A DNA stretch of 64,000 bases from the NCBI GenBank assembly GCA_006937955.1, contig SSNP01000043.1, positions 1,238,871-1,302,870 of the forward strand, read 5' to 3'. The notes beneath the pieces were generated by a model. The model worked only from the letters and a program-made list of their open reading frames with translations, was not told the DNA's origin and did not search any database. Positions 37,901 through 49,459 of the stretch are shown here, one piece after another. Origin of the DNA: Pachypanchax playfairii (Eukaryota > Chordata > Actinopteri > Cyprinodontiformes > Aplocheilidae). Both the position numbers and the translations under genes were made by a program. Position 1 is the stretch's first letter; each line of letters opens with the position of its first letter.

Positions 37901-39683
37901 TCATGGATCGGATCGCAGGCCAACATCTTTGAGAAGCAGAAGGTGCGTGAGATCGCCTCGCTGATCCGGGACACGGACAGGCACGGTAAAGCCCGGATCG
38001 TAGACAGCTGCGAGGGAGAGGAGCCCGAAGAGATGCTGAAGGTAAAAACAAAGAGATCATTAGTGAATAACACTGTGGTGTTCAGAACAAATAAAATTTC
38101 ACCAGATCTTTGTGAGATTTAAACTACCTCCATGATTTTGAGATCAGCTGTGTCTGTGAGCAGGTGCTTGGACCGATGCCAGCGCTGGCAGAAAGCACGT
38201 CGGAGGAGGACAGTAAAGCCGACATCTCAAACTCTGCCTCCCTCTACAAGGTGAAACACTGAAAATGTGTTTTTTTTCCAAACCCTGTATCTGTCTGGGT
38301 TCAATTTAATTTGTCTAGCAGAATGTGAGACAACCTTTTCAGGTATTGGCAACCAAATTGCAACTAAAATGAGACGTAATGAACAAATTATCATAAGAAA
38401 AATCAGTACAACTGTCATAGTCTGTTTCCAGTTAGGTCACATGACCCGTCCAAATATATACGTTGTGGCAAAAGTATTAACTCAGTAAAAACATCCATAT
38501 TTTGTGTTTCAATAAATAATTGCTGACAATCGCAGCCGGGTGAGAGAGGCTTAACCGAGATCCGTGTTGACTCTTTAGGTATCTGATGCGACAGGTTCAA
38601 TAACGATGACCAAAGTATCGGAGAAGAGCCCGTTTGCCAAAGAGCTGCTGGTGCGAGATGACTGCTTCATTCTGGATAACGGAGCAAATGGAAAAATCTT
38701 TGTCTGGAAAGGTGAAGAAAAACAACCAGAAACTGAAATAAAATACACTCAGAATTTGATTTGAACAATAATCTAAACGTGGAGTTTCACTGTTAACTGG
38801 TTTTATCAAGTTTGGTATGGGGTGTTGTTTTTATATTTTTGGTTATTTAGCCTGACATAGGAGAAAAAAATGTGATCTATTCTTGAAATGCATATTTTGC
38901 ACATTTATAAATTTAGAAACTGAATATTTAGTTAGCAAGCTACATATTTATTTTGATATTAATTTTTTTTATTTTACAAACTAAATATTTATTTTCAAAA
39001 TTAAATATTTAATTTGCGAACTAAATATTTCTTTTTTTAATTTTGTTATTGATTTATTTATAAATGTTACATTTACTAACTAAATATTTTTGTTAGCAAG
39101 CTAAATATTTAATTTTAAGTTAAATGTTTATTATACAAACTAAATATTTATTTTCAAAATTAATTATTTAATTTTGATTTAAATTTGCAAACAAAAAATT
39201 TTTTGCGACCTAAATATTTAGTTTCTAAATTAAATATTTAGCTTTCAAGCTGAAAAATTAAACCACTTTTTTTCTCCTATGACAGGCTAAATATTTACAG
39301 GCTCATAGTTTTGTGTAAAATGTATGTTGATAACTTTTTGCTGCGATTTCACAATCAGCAAGTGAAAGCTGATTATATTGTTTGTTATCAGTCTGAACGC
39401 TCATCCTGCAGCAGTTACTTCATCATCTCTAATTAACCATCAGGTAATGGCGCCAACGCTGAGGAGAAGAGGGTGGCTCTGCAGATGGCAGACAACTTCA
39501 TCGAACAAATGAAATACCCCAAAATGAAAACACAGGTTGAACTTTATAACATGTCATATGAATTTTCCATGTTTTGGCCATGAGCAACTAAAAAGATTAA
39601 ATGTTTTTGTCCTGCAGGTGGAAATTCTGCCACAGGGGAAGGAGACCATCATCTTCAAACAGTTCTTCAAGAACTGGAACTAA
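34956..39683 (+). CDS. capg: Macrophage-capping protein CapG, gelsolin family, complete coding region
   Basis: Calcium-regulated protein that caps actin-filament barbed ends without severing, acting in cytoplasm and nucleus. Coding exons: 34956-35148, 36209-36363, 37325-37483, 37892-38041, 38164-38250, 38579-38711, 39444-39535, 39618-39683; total 1035 nt, 344 residues (human 348). Three gelsolin-like repeats follow each other: repeat 1 with GDSYLVLVNRG and the SSRDEQ.ACA segment, repeat 2 with LYQIKGKRNIRAKEVEMSW and FNKGDCFILDLG, repeat 3 with SDATGSITMTKV and DDCFILDNG, ending QVEILPQGKETIIFKQFFKN. Length and three repeats rather than six separate it from gelsolin/villin. The start MLPFQAAPGQFGPEV lies two bases into its exon, so a non-coding first exon must exist upstream. 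Teleosts often keep two capg copies; which one this is cannot be decided here. Introns 2, 3 and 6 each contain a transposon. Confidence 0.95.
36695..37280 (-). mobile_element. MITE family A, copy 3, in capg intron 2
   Basis: A near full-length copy in reverse orientation, with TTTAGAGGCCC and GGCCTCTTTAA ends, ending 44 bp before capg exon 3 (37325). No TSD longer than a few bases was found. Confidence 0.85.
37583..37830 (+). mobile_element. MITE family D, copy 2, in capg intron 3
   Basis: AGGGATGCATCGATACG to GGTATTGTTGCATTCCTA, sharing CGGCATTGGTACTCGGTATC with the other copies. It sits entirely within intron 3 of capg. Confidence 0.75.
38848..39289. mobile_element. MITE with internal AAATATTTA minisatellite, in capg intron 6
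   Basis: Perfectly placed inverted ends TAGCCTGACATAGGAGAAAA and its near-complement enclose about 400 bp of degenerate tandem units such as ACTAAATATTTATTTTCAAA. The minisatellite fills nearly the whole element between capg exons 6 and 7. Confidence 0.75.
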
Positions 39684-39897
39684 CCTCCGATGAATCCAGC
39701 ACTTCTTTAAAAACAAGCATCAAAAACAATGTTTTTTATAAGCATTTAACTCGATGTACATAATGAGATGTGGACAGAGCACACTGCAGCTTGCTTTGAA
39801 TTTTGGGTAGAATCAGATTGTGATGCCACTTTTATAATGAAAACCAACACGTTTCCTGTGTGAAGATATTAGGAGAAATATTAACAAAATAACATGA

Positions 39898-39968
39898 AAT
39901 AAATTGATGGATTTTTTTATATTTGTTCATTTGAGTCATAAAGATTTTGTCAGAATTTGAAAAATAAA
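39898..39968 (+). terminator. capg: capg polyadenylation signals
   Basis: Two AATAAA hexamers at 39898-39903 and 39963-39968 follow the capg stop codon by about 215 and 280 nt, giving a short 3' UTR. Which is used is not known. Confidence 0.6.
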
Positions 39969-40663
39969 CTTGAAATTGTTTCAGAACAAGTGTTATCAAG
40001 CTCATTGTAAAACTTTAAGTTGATCATATTTCGACGCATCTTCAGCCATAAAAACAATCTTCACATCATCTTTGTTTAAACCCTCATATCAGCTTATTAT
40101 CAGCTGATATCTCAGTCATAATCAGCAGCATGAAAATGTCTGATCGTTGCACTATCCTGTTATCAGAGATGAACTTTAACTGAATTTCTTTTGTTTTAAT
40201 TGTGCTTCTTTGGGTTTAATTACATAATCCTCCAATCCAACAACAAATCAACATCACAAATTCATGACTGTTATCCAGATTTCTGAGCAGAGACTGAAAA
40301 ACTTTGTCATTATTTTGATAAAACAAATGTTTTTAGTCCAATTCTTACTTTTTTTTAACAATAATCCTAATTTTTGTTTAAATTTCTAATACAAAAATGC
40401 TAATTCCAAATCATGTGTCAAATCTTTCTTCACCTTTTATAAGCTTAGCACAAAAATTAAGGAAATTTGTGTTATAGTGATTGTTTCTTTGTTGTATTAA
40501 TGCAGCGGGACAATAAATCTTATACTGTTGAAAAACCTAATTATTTCCCTTTTAAATAGTCACATTAGTAAGTAAAGTGCTTTCATGGGTCGAGCAGCAG
40601 AGATGAAAACGTGAGTTGCACCCATAAAAAACTTGCCAAATCCTCCCTGCCAATGCCAAATTA

Positions 40664-41060
40664 CATACTAAATTAATCAAACTTTATTTATACAGCGGTT
40701 TTCATACAAAAATGCAATTCAAAGCACTTTACAGAAGAAAAACAAATAATCCCACATTGGTCAACAGGTTAAAATATAAAAATAACGGAATAAATATACT
40801 AAGATTAAATACAAAAACGCTAATAAATATAAACAGGTAAAATATGGAAAACAATTAAAACAATAAATAATAATCAGTTAAAAGCTAGACTGAAAAGGTA
40901 AGTCTTAGTTCTGCTTTTAAAAATATGAACGTTCTCTGTGGCTCTGAGGTCCTCCGGGAGCCTGTTCCGGAGGTGAGGGCCATAGTGCTGGAAAGACGCC
41001 TCACCGTGGGTTTGTGTCCTAGATATGAGAAGTAGACGGCTGCCCGAAACCACTAAGAGG
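40664..41060. repeat. Interspersed repeat, LINE 3'-end-like
   Basis: TTTATTTATACAGCGGTTTT and TTCAAAGCACTTTACAG followed by GGGAGCCTGTTCCGGAGGTG resemble a widespread fish repeat. No coding sequence is left. Limits are approximate. Confidence 0.55.
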
Positions 41061-41234
41061 CTCTTGTTTGTTGTTTATTGGATTAATGGTTGAAGTTAAA
41101 ATTTAACAACCAGAGGACTTAGTATCATTTGGGTGACCCAAACACGCGGCTCCTCCTCCTCATGTTGGTCACTCTGCTGCAGCGTGGCATCACATTCCTC
41201 AGCCAGCAGTTATCACGAAAAAAACTCTCCAATG

Positions 41235-41360
41235 GCAGACAGATTGAAAGGTCTGTTAATCAGTGTTTCCTTACATTTTTTTAGACATAAAATGTTTCAT
41301 ATTACTGGTTAATATTTAAGAAAAAAACACAAAGTCCTGAAATTTGTATGAAATGGCCTT
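41235..41360 (-). mobile_element. MITE family A, copy 4, fragment
   Basis: Only one terminal ~125 bp is present, from CAGACAGATTGAAAGG to ATGAAATGGCC. It is a truncated remnant between capg and the SPRY gene. Confidence 0.75.
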
Positions 41361-42587
41361 TTTTTGTGCTTCGTTTATAATTTCCATGTAAATCCCAGAA
41401 ACATTTGCAGAAGCTCCACCAGCGCACAGATTCATGTTTTTACATCGACTTCTCTTCTGCTTCAGAGGTGACGCACACAATCACATGCAGCAGGATGCAG
41501 TTATCATTTGTTCATGCAACTATTAGCTTTAAACACGTTAAAACAACTTACTAAATATCTGGAGGATTACAATAAGTTAGATCTGAAATATGAAACATTA
41601 ACATGCAACTACGTGATGTAAGATGAAATGAAACTGTTTTACTTTGATCTCTGAGCTCTTACATATACAAACTTCCAACACTTCCTTATTGCTGTTTATA
41701 CAACAGGCAATAATCTCAAACTCATTACGACATAGAAGGTGAAAAATAACCAGTTATGTAGGATGAGATAACCAGATTTCTTCACTTTTGGAAACAGCTG
41801 TATTTTCAGACATATGAGGTCTTCCCCCCTCTGACCCTGCTGCAGTTTACAGTAACACTGCTAACAAAAATCTGAATATGTGCGTCAGTCCTGCTGATAA
41901 ACCACCTTATTGCTGCTGTAAAACCACCTCCTGCCTCCCTGCGCTCACCGTGACTCCGCATGCAGATACCAGGAAGCCAACGAGGTTTCGTGTCAGGGAT
42001 TTCTGCCGCCACCTCAGAGGCCATAAAGGTTCCAAAGGTCAAACGGGGTGGTCCAGGCAGGAGGAGACAAAAAGATTCAACGAGCTGAGTTAGATGTTCA
42101 CTTGTTCATCACCATCTGAGCCGAGCGTCCGCTCCGTCACACACCAGGTAAATAAAATAAATCATATCTTATCATTTATTTATGTTTATATATTAAAAAC
42201 ATCCGATTGGTAAGGAAGCATGTTTTAGAATGTTTAACTTTTTATGTTTTTTTTTTTTTTTTTTTTTACATTCTTATTTGTTTATACCTGGGGTAAAAAT
42301 GTGTCAAACAGCATTTCCATTCATTTTAAATGTAATAAACGTGTTCAAATTGTATTTTAACAAACAAAAATAAGGTTATATTTTTATACAACAAAGAAAT
42401 AAGAACAACAAGTGAACTCAGTCTTTGGGTTTCTCAGCAGCGGTTCTACATTTCCTCATATATTTGCTTTTATGTTATCATTTTTCAAATTATAAAACTT
42501 TAAATTTCAATGTTGGTACTTTTTCATTATTTTCTGTTGCCTATCAAACATTTTATGTTTGTGTTTATGTGGGTTATTTTAGCAACA
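41361..42587. other. Upstream region and probable 5' UTR exon of the SPRY gene
   Basis: A likely non-coding exon ends at 42147 with ACCAG|GTAAAT and would splice to 42583, five bases before the ATG. A 22-base T-run lies at 42247-42268. Nothing else is recognisable. Confidence 0.45.
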
Positions 42588-42651
42588 ATGAGTGAAGAAA
42601 CCGACATCGAAATGAAAACCATCCTGAAGCAAAAGAAGCGTAAGTTTCTAT

Positions 42652-42694
<43 letters not shown>

Positions 42695-45600
42695 CTTATT
42701 TACTTATTTACTTATTTATTATATTATATTATATTATATTATATTATATTATATTATATTATATTATATTATATTATATTATAATAGTATAGCTTATAAT
42801 ATAATATAATATAATATAATATAATATAATATAATATAATATAATATAGTATTGTATTGTATTGTATTGTATTGTATTGTATTGTATTGTATTATATTTT
42901 ATTATATAAACAAACAAGGACATTTTTGTACCTGTTTCTCATGGAATCTGTGCTAAACTTAATAAATATGTACATGTGTTTTTATATGTAAATATACATA
43001 AAAAAAGTTTCTACATAAATAATAATAGAGTTTCTTTTAGAGAAGATGCTCATAAATGTATATAGAGTTTCTGATTTGTTGGTGATTTGATCGTGTGAAA
43101 AACGTTGATTTTATCAGACTAAAACAAACAAAACGAAACTTAAACGAGCCTTAAACCTACAATTGTGTGTAGAAACACAACAGTGTGAACGCCGCTCGAT
43201 CAGGACCAGTTTTATTCTAGAACAGGATAATGACCTGAAACGCACCTCCAAGATGTTTTCACAGTATTAAAAATCAATGCAGAAAGATTTTTCCTACTCG
43301 GTTTCCATGGAAAACCAGAAAAAATCAAGTGTTTTTAAATGTTTTATCATTTTTATGTTTCCCTCCCTGCAGGTGTGAACATACTGCTGAATGATGAGGT
43401 CACTCAGAGCAGCTCCATCGGCGCCGTCCGCTGGAATCTGCCTGACGAGAGCGTCCAGGCTCACAGCTCGGCTCCTACCATGCACAGCCCCACCAAACCC
43501 CCACAGGTGAACCGCCAACTCAGAAACCAGCATCTCCTGCTCTCTGACGGAGTTTTCAGATTCTAAACGTGTTTGTTTTGTGGCAGCAGTCTCGTCAGAG
43601 CAGCTTGAGGGACCTGCGCAGCCTGCAGGAATGCGTGCAGTTCATCAATCACTGGAAGGAGCAAGTGGATCAAGTGTGCAAGGTAGCACCTCACAGAAAA
43701 CCACACACCAAAAACTGTTTTATAATATTTAATGAAAGAAATAGAAACTGAAAAAAATGTTTAAAGGAATAAAAAAGCTTAGAAATTTACTCTTCTTTGA
43801 TATGTAAATTTACCTAAAACCAATGCTAATTTAATAAGATTGTTAGAGCCATACGGGAAATAAGCACATAGTCATTTAATACTTTATTTTTCTTTGTTTA
43901 ATATTCATCTGAAAGAACAGACTGTTGCATATTTTAATCATGTTTCTTATTAAGTTTAATATTACTTAAATACAAATATGTTAATGCATGCATTTAAAAA
44001 TGTCCAATCTGTCTTATCTCATACTTCACATCTCAGGTTGAACCAGGATTTATAGCTGCTGTAACTGAATAAGCATCGCCATGGTAACAGTGGCCCGTTC
44101 ATGTTAGATGATTAGATTAACGGGGTGGGTGGAAGCTGATAGGACGCGTGTTTTACTGCCTGATTTTTTTTCGTGACCTTTGACCCTGTAGGACTGACAT
44201 TTACACATACTGAGATAATCACATGGCAATGACCTTCTGTAGATGGACGTGTGTGAATTTTTGGATGTCGTATGTGTTTCAGCAGGGTGGCAGAGACCCA
44301 GGAGAAGGAAGCAGTGAGAAAGAGGATGAGAGTTTGGACCAGCGCACTGAGCGCAGTCTGGAGGAGAGTCGAAAAATGATCCTGGAGTGGGCCGATGAGC
44401 TCCAACACGTGGACAAGGTCAGCCGGACAAAGAAAAAGTCAAAAATCATAATTTTTTGAGAGATAATTGAGTTTTATTGCATAATAGATTACAAAATTAA
44501 CATTGTTTCTTTCTAATGTGATGTCTGTAGCTGCTTAAGGAGACCCCCGTGGTACCTGATGATCAAAATGATGAGAATAAAAATGATAAAGATCTCAAAG
44601 AGGAGGCACAGCTGAGGATCATGGAATGGGCTAAAGAGCTGCAGAATGCAATCGAGGTGAGAAGTCCACAAGACTAAACATGACGGATCTTATCTGAAAA
44701 ATGCCCAAAACTATTAAACAACCAGTAAATTCATTAAGATCTAGCAGCTGATGTGACTGATTGCGTTTGCAGAGTTGTGGCGTTCCGGGCGAAGAGCTCG
44801 GCAAAGTGCTGCGTCTGCTGGGCCTGAAGAAGAAACGGCTGCTCAGGCTGATGCCTCTGCTGGAGTTCATCACATGGTCCCTGCTGAAGGAGGACTCCAC
44901 GGTGAGCATCCCTCTCAGATCACGTAATAAACCACGACTGGGTTAAAAAAGAAACTGAAGATTTGAATCTGATGCCGTTCTGGTTTTATGTGTCGAGGTT
45001 ATGAAACAGTTTTATGGGACATGCAGGTTGAATGAACTCTGGTTTCTGCCTGCGTGTGAAGTCTCAATAAATGAGCTGTGAGATTTGATTTACTGGCCCT
45101 GCTGCTCTGATAAGTCTTGACAACTGATAGTGAAGGTTCAGCTGATTAAATACATTCAGTGTTCACGTGGACAGAAGCAGGATAGCGCCCTGAAGGATTA
45201 ATGGATTTCATTTTGAGGCTTGAACACTTAAACTTTACAAAAACAATAACTCTATAGGTCTTGTGGTTGGCAATAAAAGGTGGTTTTTACACTCTCAGAA
45301 ATAGAGGTACGATACAAGAACACTTTTGTACCTATAGGTAAAATGTTCCCTTAAAGAAGGGTACAAATTCTTGTCGCTGGGGGTGTACCCTGTAGTCCAG
45401 GTCCATTTTTGTACCTTATGAAGTTGTTCCACTAAAACAGTAAAATTATGCCACATTTTGAATTCTAAAACCAACATTCTGAAACATAATGAAAATGATG
45501 GAAGAAACTTCATAAAATGGAGATTAACCAGCCTTGGCCAGGGTTGCAGGTGCAGTTGAAATGGTACAAATTTGTACTTTATATAAATTTGAACACTTTA

Positions 45601-47449
45601 ATGCTGGGCGGACACTGTGCGATTTCAAGGGGATTTCGCCACGATTTTGCCGTCGCAGACCACGCTGCGTCATCGTGGAAACATCGTAGCGTCGGGATGT
45701 CGGGTCGGGAGGCCGTACAGTGTGAGAACACTCGCGAGGAAGGATTAATTGCTGCTACGTTCTAACGATAATGCTGCGACCTCCCGATCAAACTTCTGGC
45801 ATGTCAGAAATTTTCGCCGTAGCTCGTACAGTGTGAGCGGTGTTACGCCACGATTCTACGTTCGGACATGTGCAGAAGACACCGGTGGAGCAACATTGGA
45901 TGGCTAATGCTGACGTGAAACTATCATAGCTACTGTAAAACAATATATAGTTTAACATTAACGTTACCTCAAGCTCCTGATGAAGGATGGACATCCCAAT
46001 ACCGACCACGTCTCCTCAGCCACTCACGTACCCAAATCCTTTTCTTTTTTTTTTAGTTTCAGTGCACATAACTGCAACAACTTTCTGCCTGCTCGCCATC
46101 TTGTTGTCAGGCACGCTGTGGTTATCATAGGAACTAGGAACCTTTGTTTTTCGTTGTTCACGCTTGAGCGCGTCGTGCCGTCACACGCCGACTGGTAGTC
46201 GTGGCTGACAGCAGTTGTGTTAATAGTTTTATAAGTTGTGTCATAAGAAAGGAATTAAAACAAATCTAATTTGTCATTTCTTCCTTTTTTAGACAAAAGT
46301 TCCACAGTTATGGCTTCTGGCAAAGCAAAGGACCTGGAAAGCAGGAGTTTCAAGATACATCCCAAACTCAGGTGAATATTATCAAACAAGTTTCTAAAAT
46401 AAGGTTGAGAGTCATTAATGTCTTACCTGCTGTAGATGGATCTTTGAATAGCCTCAGTTTGGAGAAATAGAGCTTAGTTTGCTGCCATTTTAAAACAACT
46501 CTAATCTAAAGAGGTTCACGTCAACTCAAATCAAAGTGGTTTTAGGCAAATGCTTTTCATAGAATTCCACTTTACAAAAATCCATTTTAAAGTAAAAGTA
46601 ATGGATGAAAACAGAGGTTGTTTTTATTGCTACTTTAAATCAGTTTTATCAGTCTGGCAGTTTCTCTGAATGAAAGACCAGACACACCAAAATATTTCAC
46701 AAATTTTCCCCAAAATTGTTCGCTAATTCTGTATAAACTGATAGGTTTTAATCCTTCAAAGCTTTTATTTTGTTGATTGAGCTACTTTTTATGTCTCTGT
46801 TTTCAGTTTGGAGTTGGATTTGCAGTGCAGCAGGTAATGTTACCAACATGTAATTATTTCATGTTGATAAGTCACCAAACATTTTAGCTAAATGATCTTT
46901 TTTTTTCTCTTGATAGCTGATGTGGTTTTGGACCCAATGACCAACCACCCTTGGCTGCAGCTGTCAGATGACCAGCGTAAGGTCCAGGAGGGCCTCACAG
47001 AGTCCGACCCTCCTCACAGCTCCCAGCGCTTTGACAGCTGGCCCTGCGTGCTGGGCTGGGAGGGCTACAGCCAAGGACGTCACTACTGGGAGGTGGACAT
47101 CGCCAATAAAGGTTACTGGCGGGTTGGACTGACTACTGCTAACTCAGTGAGGAAGGGAAACTTTGTCATGACCCCGAAGAAGGGCTACTGGGTTCTGTGG
47201 AGGAGCACTCATAACTTCTACGCCTGCACAAAACCTGAGACGCAGCTTCCAGTCAGCCTCGTCCCTCGCCGAGTGGGAGTCTATTTGGACTACGAAGAAG
47301 GCCAGATCTCTTTCTACAACGCAGAAACTAAATCTCACATCTTCACCTTCACTGGAAGCTTTAGAGAGAAGCTGTATCCTCTGTTTGCACCAATGGATGG
47401 TCGCACTCTGATGACAGTCGTGGAGTCGCATAAGATCACAGTTAACTAA
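42588..47449 (+). CDS. PRY-SPRY (B30.2) domain protein with helical N-terminal region, 9 coding exons
   Basis: Coding exons: 42588-42639, 43373-43506, 43587-43682, 44283-44417, 44531-44656, 44773-44901, 46293-46371, 46807-46833, 46917-47449. They total 1311 nt, 436 residues, and all junctions keep frame. The last exon is a full PRY-SPRY domain (residues about 261-436): the DVVLDP.T.HPWLQLS PRY start, then VLGWEGYSQGRHYWEV, YWRVGLTTA, GYWVLW and VGVYLDYEEGQISFYNA. SPRY domains bind partner proteins and in fish are frequent in TRIM-type immune proteins. No RING, B-box or signal peptide precedes it. Residues about 18-230 are polar and helical, with two similar segments ending successive exons (ILEWADELQ and IMEWAKELQ). 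A probable non-coding first exon ends with a donor at 42147 (ACCAG|GTAAAT). I cannot name the family; a TRIM-like or other SPRY protein that lost its RING is possible. Confidence 0.85.
42647..42897. repeat. Compound microsatellite in SPRY-gene intron 1
   Basis: About 75 bp of TTTA units (some TTAC) is followed by TATAT pentamers, then ATAAT pentamers and finally GTATT pentamers, together 250 bp. It starts eight bases after the exon 1 donor. Confidence 0.95.
45289..45600. repeat. TTGTACC-rich repeat in a SPRY-gene intron
   Basis: Contains several TTTGTACC/GGTACAAA words in both orientations (45320, 45358, 45410, 45565), suggesting a short inverted-repeat element. It is non-coding and lies in the intron between exons 6 and 7. 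Limits are approximate. Confidence 0.45.
45601..46205. repeat. Probable MITE-like repeat in the same intron
   Basis: GC-rich sequence with repeated CACTGTGCGAT, GTACAGTGTGAG and CACGATT words differs from the surrounding AT-rich intron and is non-coding. Its terminal repeats were not confirmed. Confidence 0.35.
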
Positions 47450-47617
47450 CAGTTATGAACATTTAAAACTCTGGATGGACGTCTAGGAGATTTAAAATGA
47501 TATTTTAGATCTTTAAATGTTAGTTTCTGTGGAAAGATTGTGAACAGTTATTATCTTACCTGCTGTAGATACCTTGAACTACCCCAGTCTGGAGAAACTG
47601 TTTAATTCTGTCTGGAC

Positions 47618-48105
47618 TAAAAACCCACTCCGATAAAAAATCGTGTTTTTCGCGTTGTTAACATGTTCTTGTGGCATTTTTCTGATGCTAGAGGACATAT
47701 TTTAAAGAAAATTTAGCTCAAAATTGCATTTCTGAGTATTTCTGCATTCAAATCGCTGTGAATCAGTTGCAGATGCAAAAATGTGGTTTAAAAAAAGAGT
47801 GTTTATGACATAGAAAAGCCCCTGGGCGGGCCACAAGCTCCTACTCGCTAGCTGTAAGCTAACTGTTTGCTAGCTATAAGCTAGCGGTAGTGCTAGCATA
47901 AACAGAGAGCTCTCAGGAACTAGGAGGGGTGGGGATCTTCCGCCCACAGAGCAGAGGTGAATTTCCAATGAGCTACTGCTGCTATACAGAAACATGTCCT
48001 ACAAAACGACAAGTTTTGTGATTATGGGTAAAAACGCCATAATCATAATATAAAGGCCACAAACGCTTTAAAATAGCTCAAAAGATGATCGGAGTGGGTC
48101 TTTAA
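47618..48105 (+). mobile_element. MITE family C, copy 3, in the SPRY gene 3' UTR
   Basis: A 488-bp copy with clear inverted ends (AAACCCACTCCGAT and ATCGGAGTGGGTCTTTAA). Its interior carries GCTAGC repeats. It starts 169 bp after the SPRY stop codon, so it is probably transcribed. Confidence 0.8.
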
Positions 48106-48867
48106 TGAGTTAGTTGCTAATTTGAGTGGGCTTAAAACCAATATTTGATACACTTTTAGATCACTGTCAATTTAACATTTTTTTTAAAGTAGAGAATTCT
48201 ATGACTAATTGCAAGTGTAAACAGCAGCAACTAGCTAACTGCTGGTACATTTTTTACAGGGATAGCTCAAGACTTTTGTCTGAATAATCTTGTAATAAGA
48301 AACTGAAAGTGTTTTAAAAGTTCCTAAAATAGATTTTCAATGAAAATGCTCTACATTTTTTAGATTAAAGTTGTTTTGTAGAGATGGCCCTGACAACGCT
48401 CAAATTAGCATTAGCTTATCTGTCCAGAAAGACTTAATTGCTGTTTCTTGAAACCGAGGTTGCTCAGAAAGCAATCTACAACTATTACGATCTCAGTTGT
48501 CCGTAAAACATCCACGACGCTACAAAACATTTAAAATACCAACTTAAAGAAAATTAAGCTAAATGATCTGACCGCAACTAAAATCTGCTGAAGAAAAAAA
48601 AAAAAAAAAATTGGTGGAATGTTTCTAGAAACATATTGAGTGTAATTTCTTTAAAAATACACTCGCGTGTTACTCTCATTTTTTTTTTTTTAATATTAAA
48701 ACATGTATGAAAGGCTTTGCTATATTACAGTGCTAATGATAAATGTTTATAGCGATGATAGGTGTGTCCAATCGTAGCACTATATACTAAGTCTTTCAAA
48801 TTGTTAGAAACGGTGATTTCTATAAGAAACAAACTGTTTAACTCAGATTTGAGTGACTATTAAAGCA

Positions 48868-48873
48868 TTTATT
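48868..48873 (-). terminator. Candidate polyadenylation signal of the lectin-like gene
   Basis: TTTATT on the plus strand (AATAAA on minus) lies about 245 nt beyond the lectin-like stop codon. This end would fall inside the 3' UTR of the convergent SPRY gene. Confidence 0.35.
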
Positions 48874-48936
48874 AGGGCTGAACGTGTTCTGCATCATCAT
48901 ACATGCACTTTATACTGCACTTTCAGATCTTTACAG

Positions 48937-49459
48937 AATAAACTGTTCCCATAAATAACTGTGAAGTTTTTTTGTCTGACAAGAACATTTCACTCCCTGA
49001 CAGTCCCAAATAAGGCACTTCAAAGACTTTCATCCATTTAGTAGCTTGTCGAGCTGATTTATGACTTTATGATCCTTTATAACTGAGAGAAGCAGATTTG
49101 TCAGGTGTGTTTAAATGTCAGGTTTCTCTTTTACAAGCCCAGGGTCCATATGTGGTACATTCAGCAGCAAACAGACTCCCATCTCCCCTCAGGTCAGCAC
49201 AGTCCCTGTCTTCAGTGTCCCACTGCACAGTTAACCTTTAAAAACACACAAATATACATGTTACTACTCAGATATAAAGTCAGATTCAGTATAATTATTC
49301 ATCTCTATAACAAAACAGGAAGTGTGTATGTGAAATGAATTTACATATTTCAACATAAGCTGTGTATAATATTTATATGGAAATATATATATATATATAT
49401 AAAATCATGTTTTGTATCTGTGTGTATATATTGTATATTTTGTGTAATGTTGTAATAAA
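48937..49459 (+). terminator. Polyadenylation signals of the SPRY gene
   Basis: AATAAA at 48937-48942 and 49454-49459 are candidate 3' ends for the plus-strand SPRY gene, implying a 3' UTR of 1.5-2 kb that contains a MITE (47618-48105). Use of the distal signal would overlap the last exon of the convergent lectin gene. Confidence 0.4.

Noticed and set aside
42647..42897. Regular short repeats that might suggest an array element
   Set aside because: Uninterrupted 4-5-bp units without spacers are microsatellites, not a CRISPR-like array; the host is a vertebrate.
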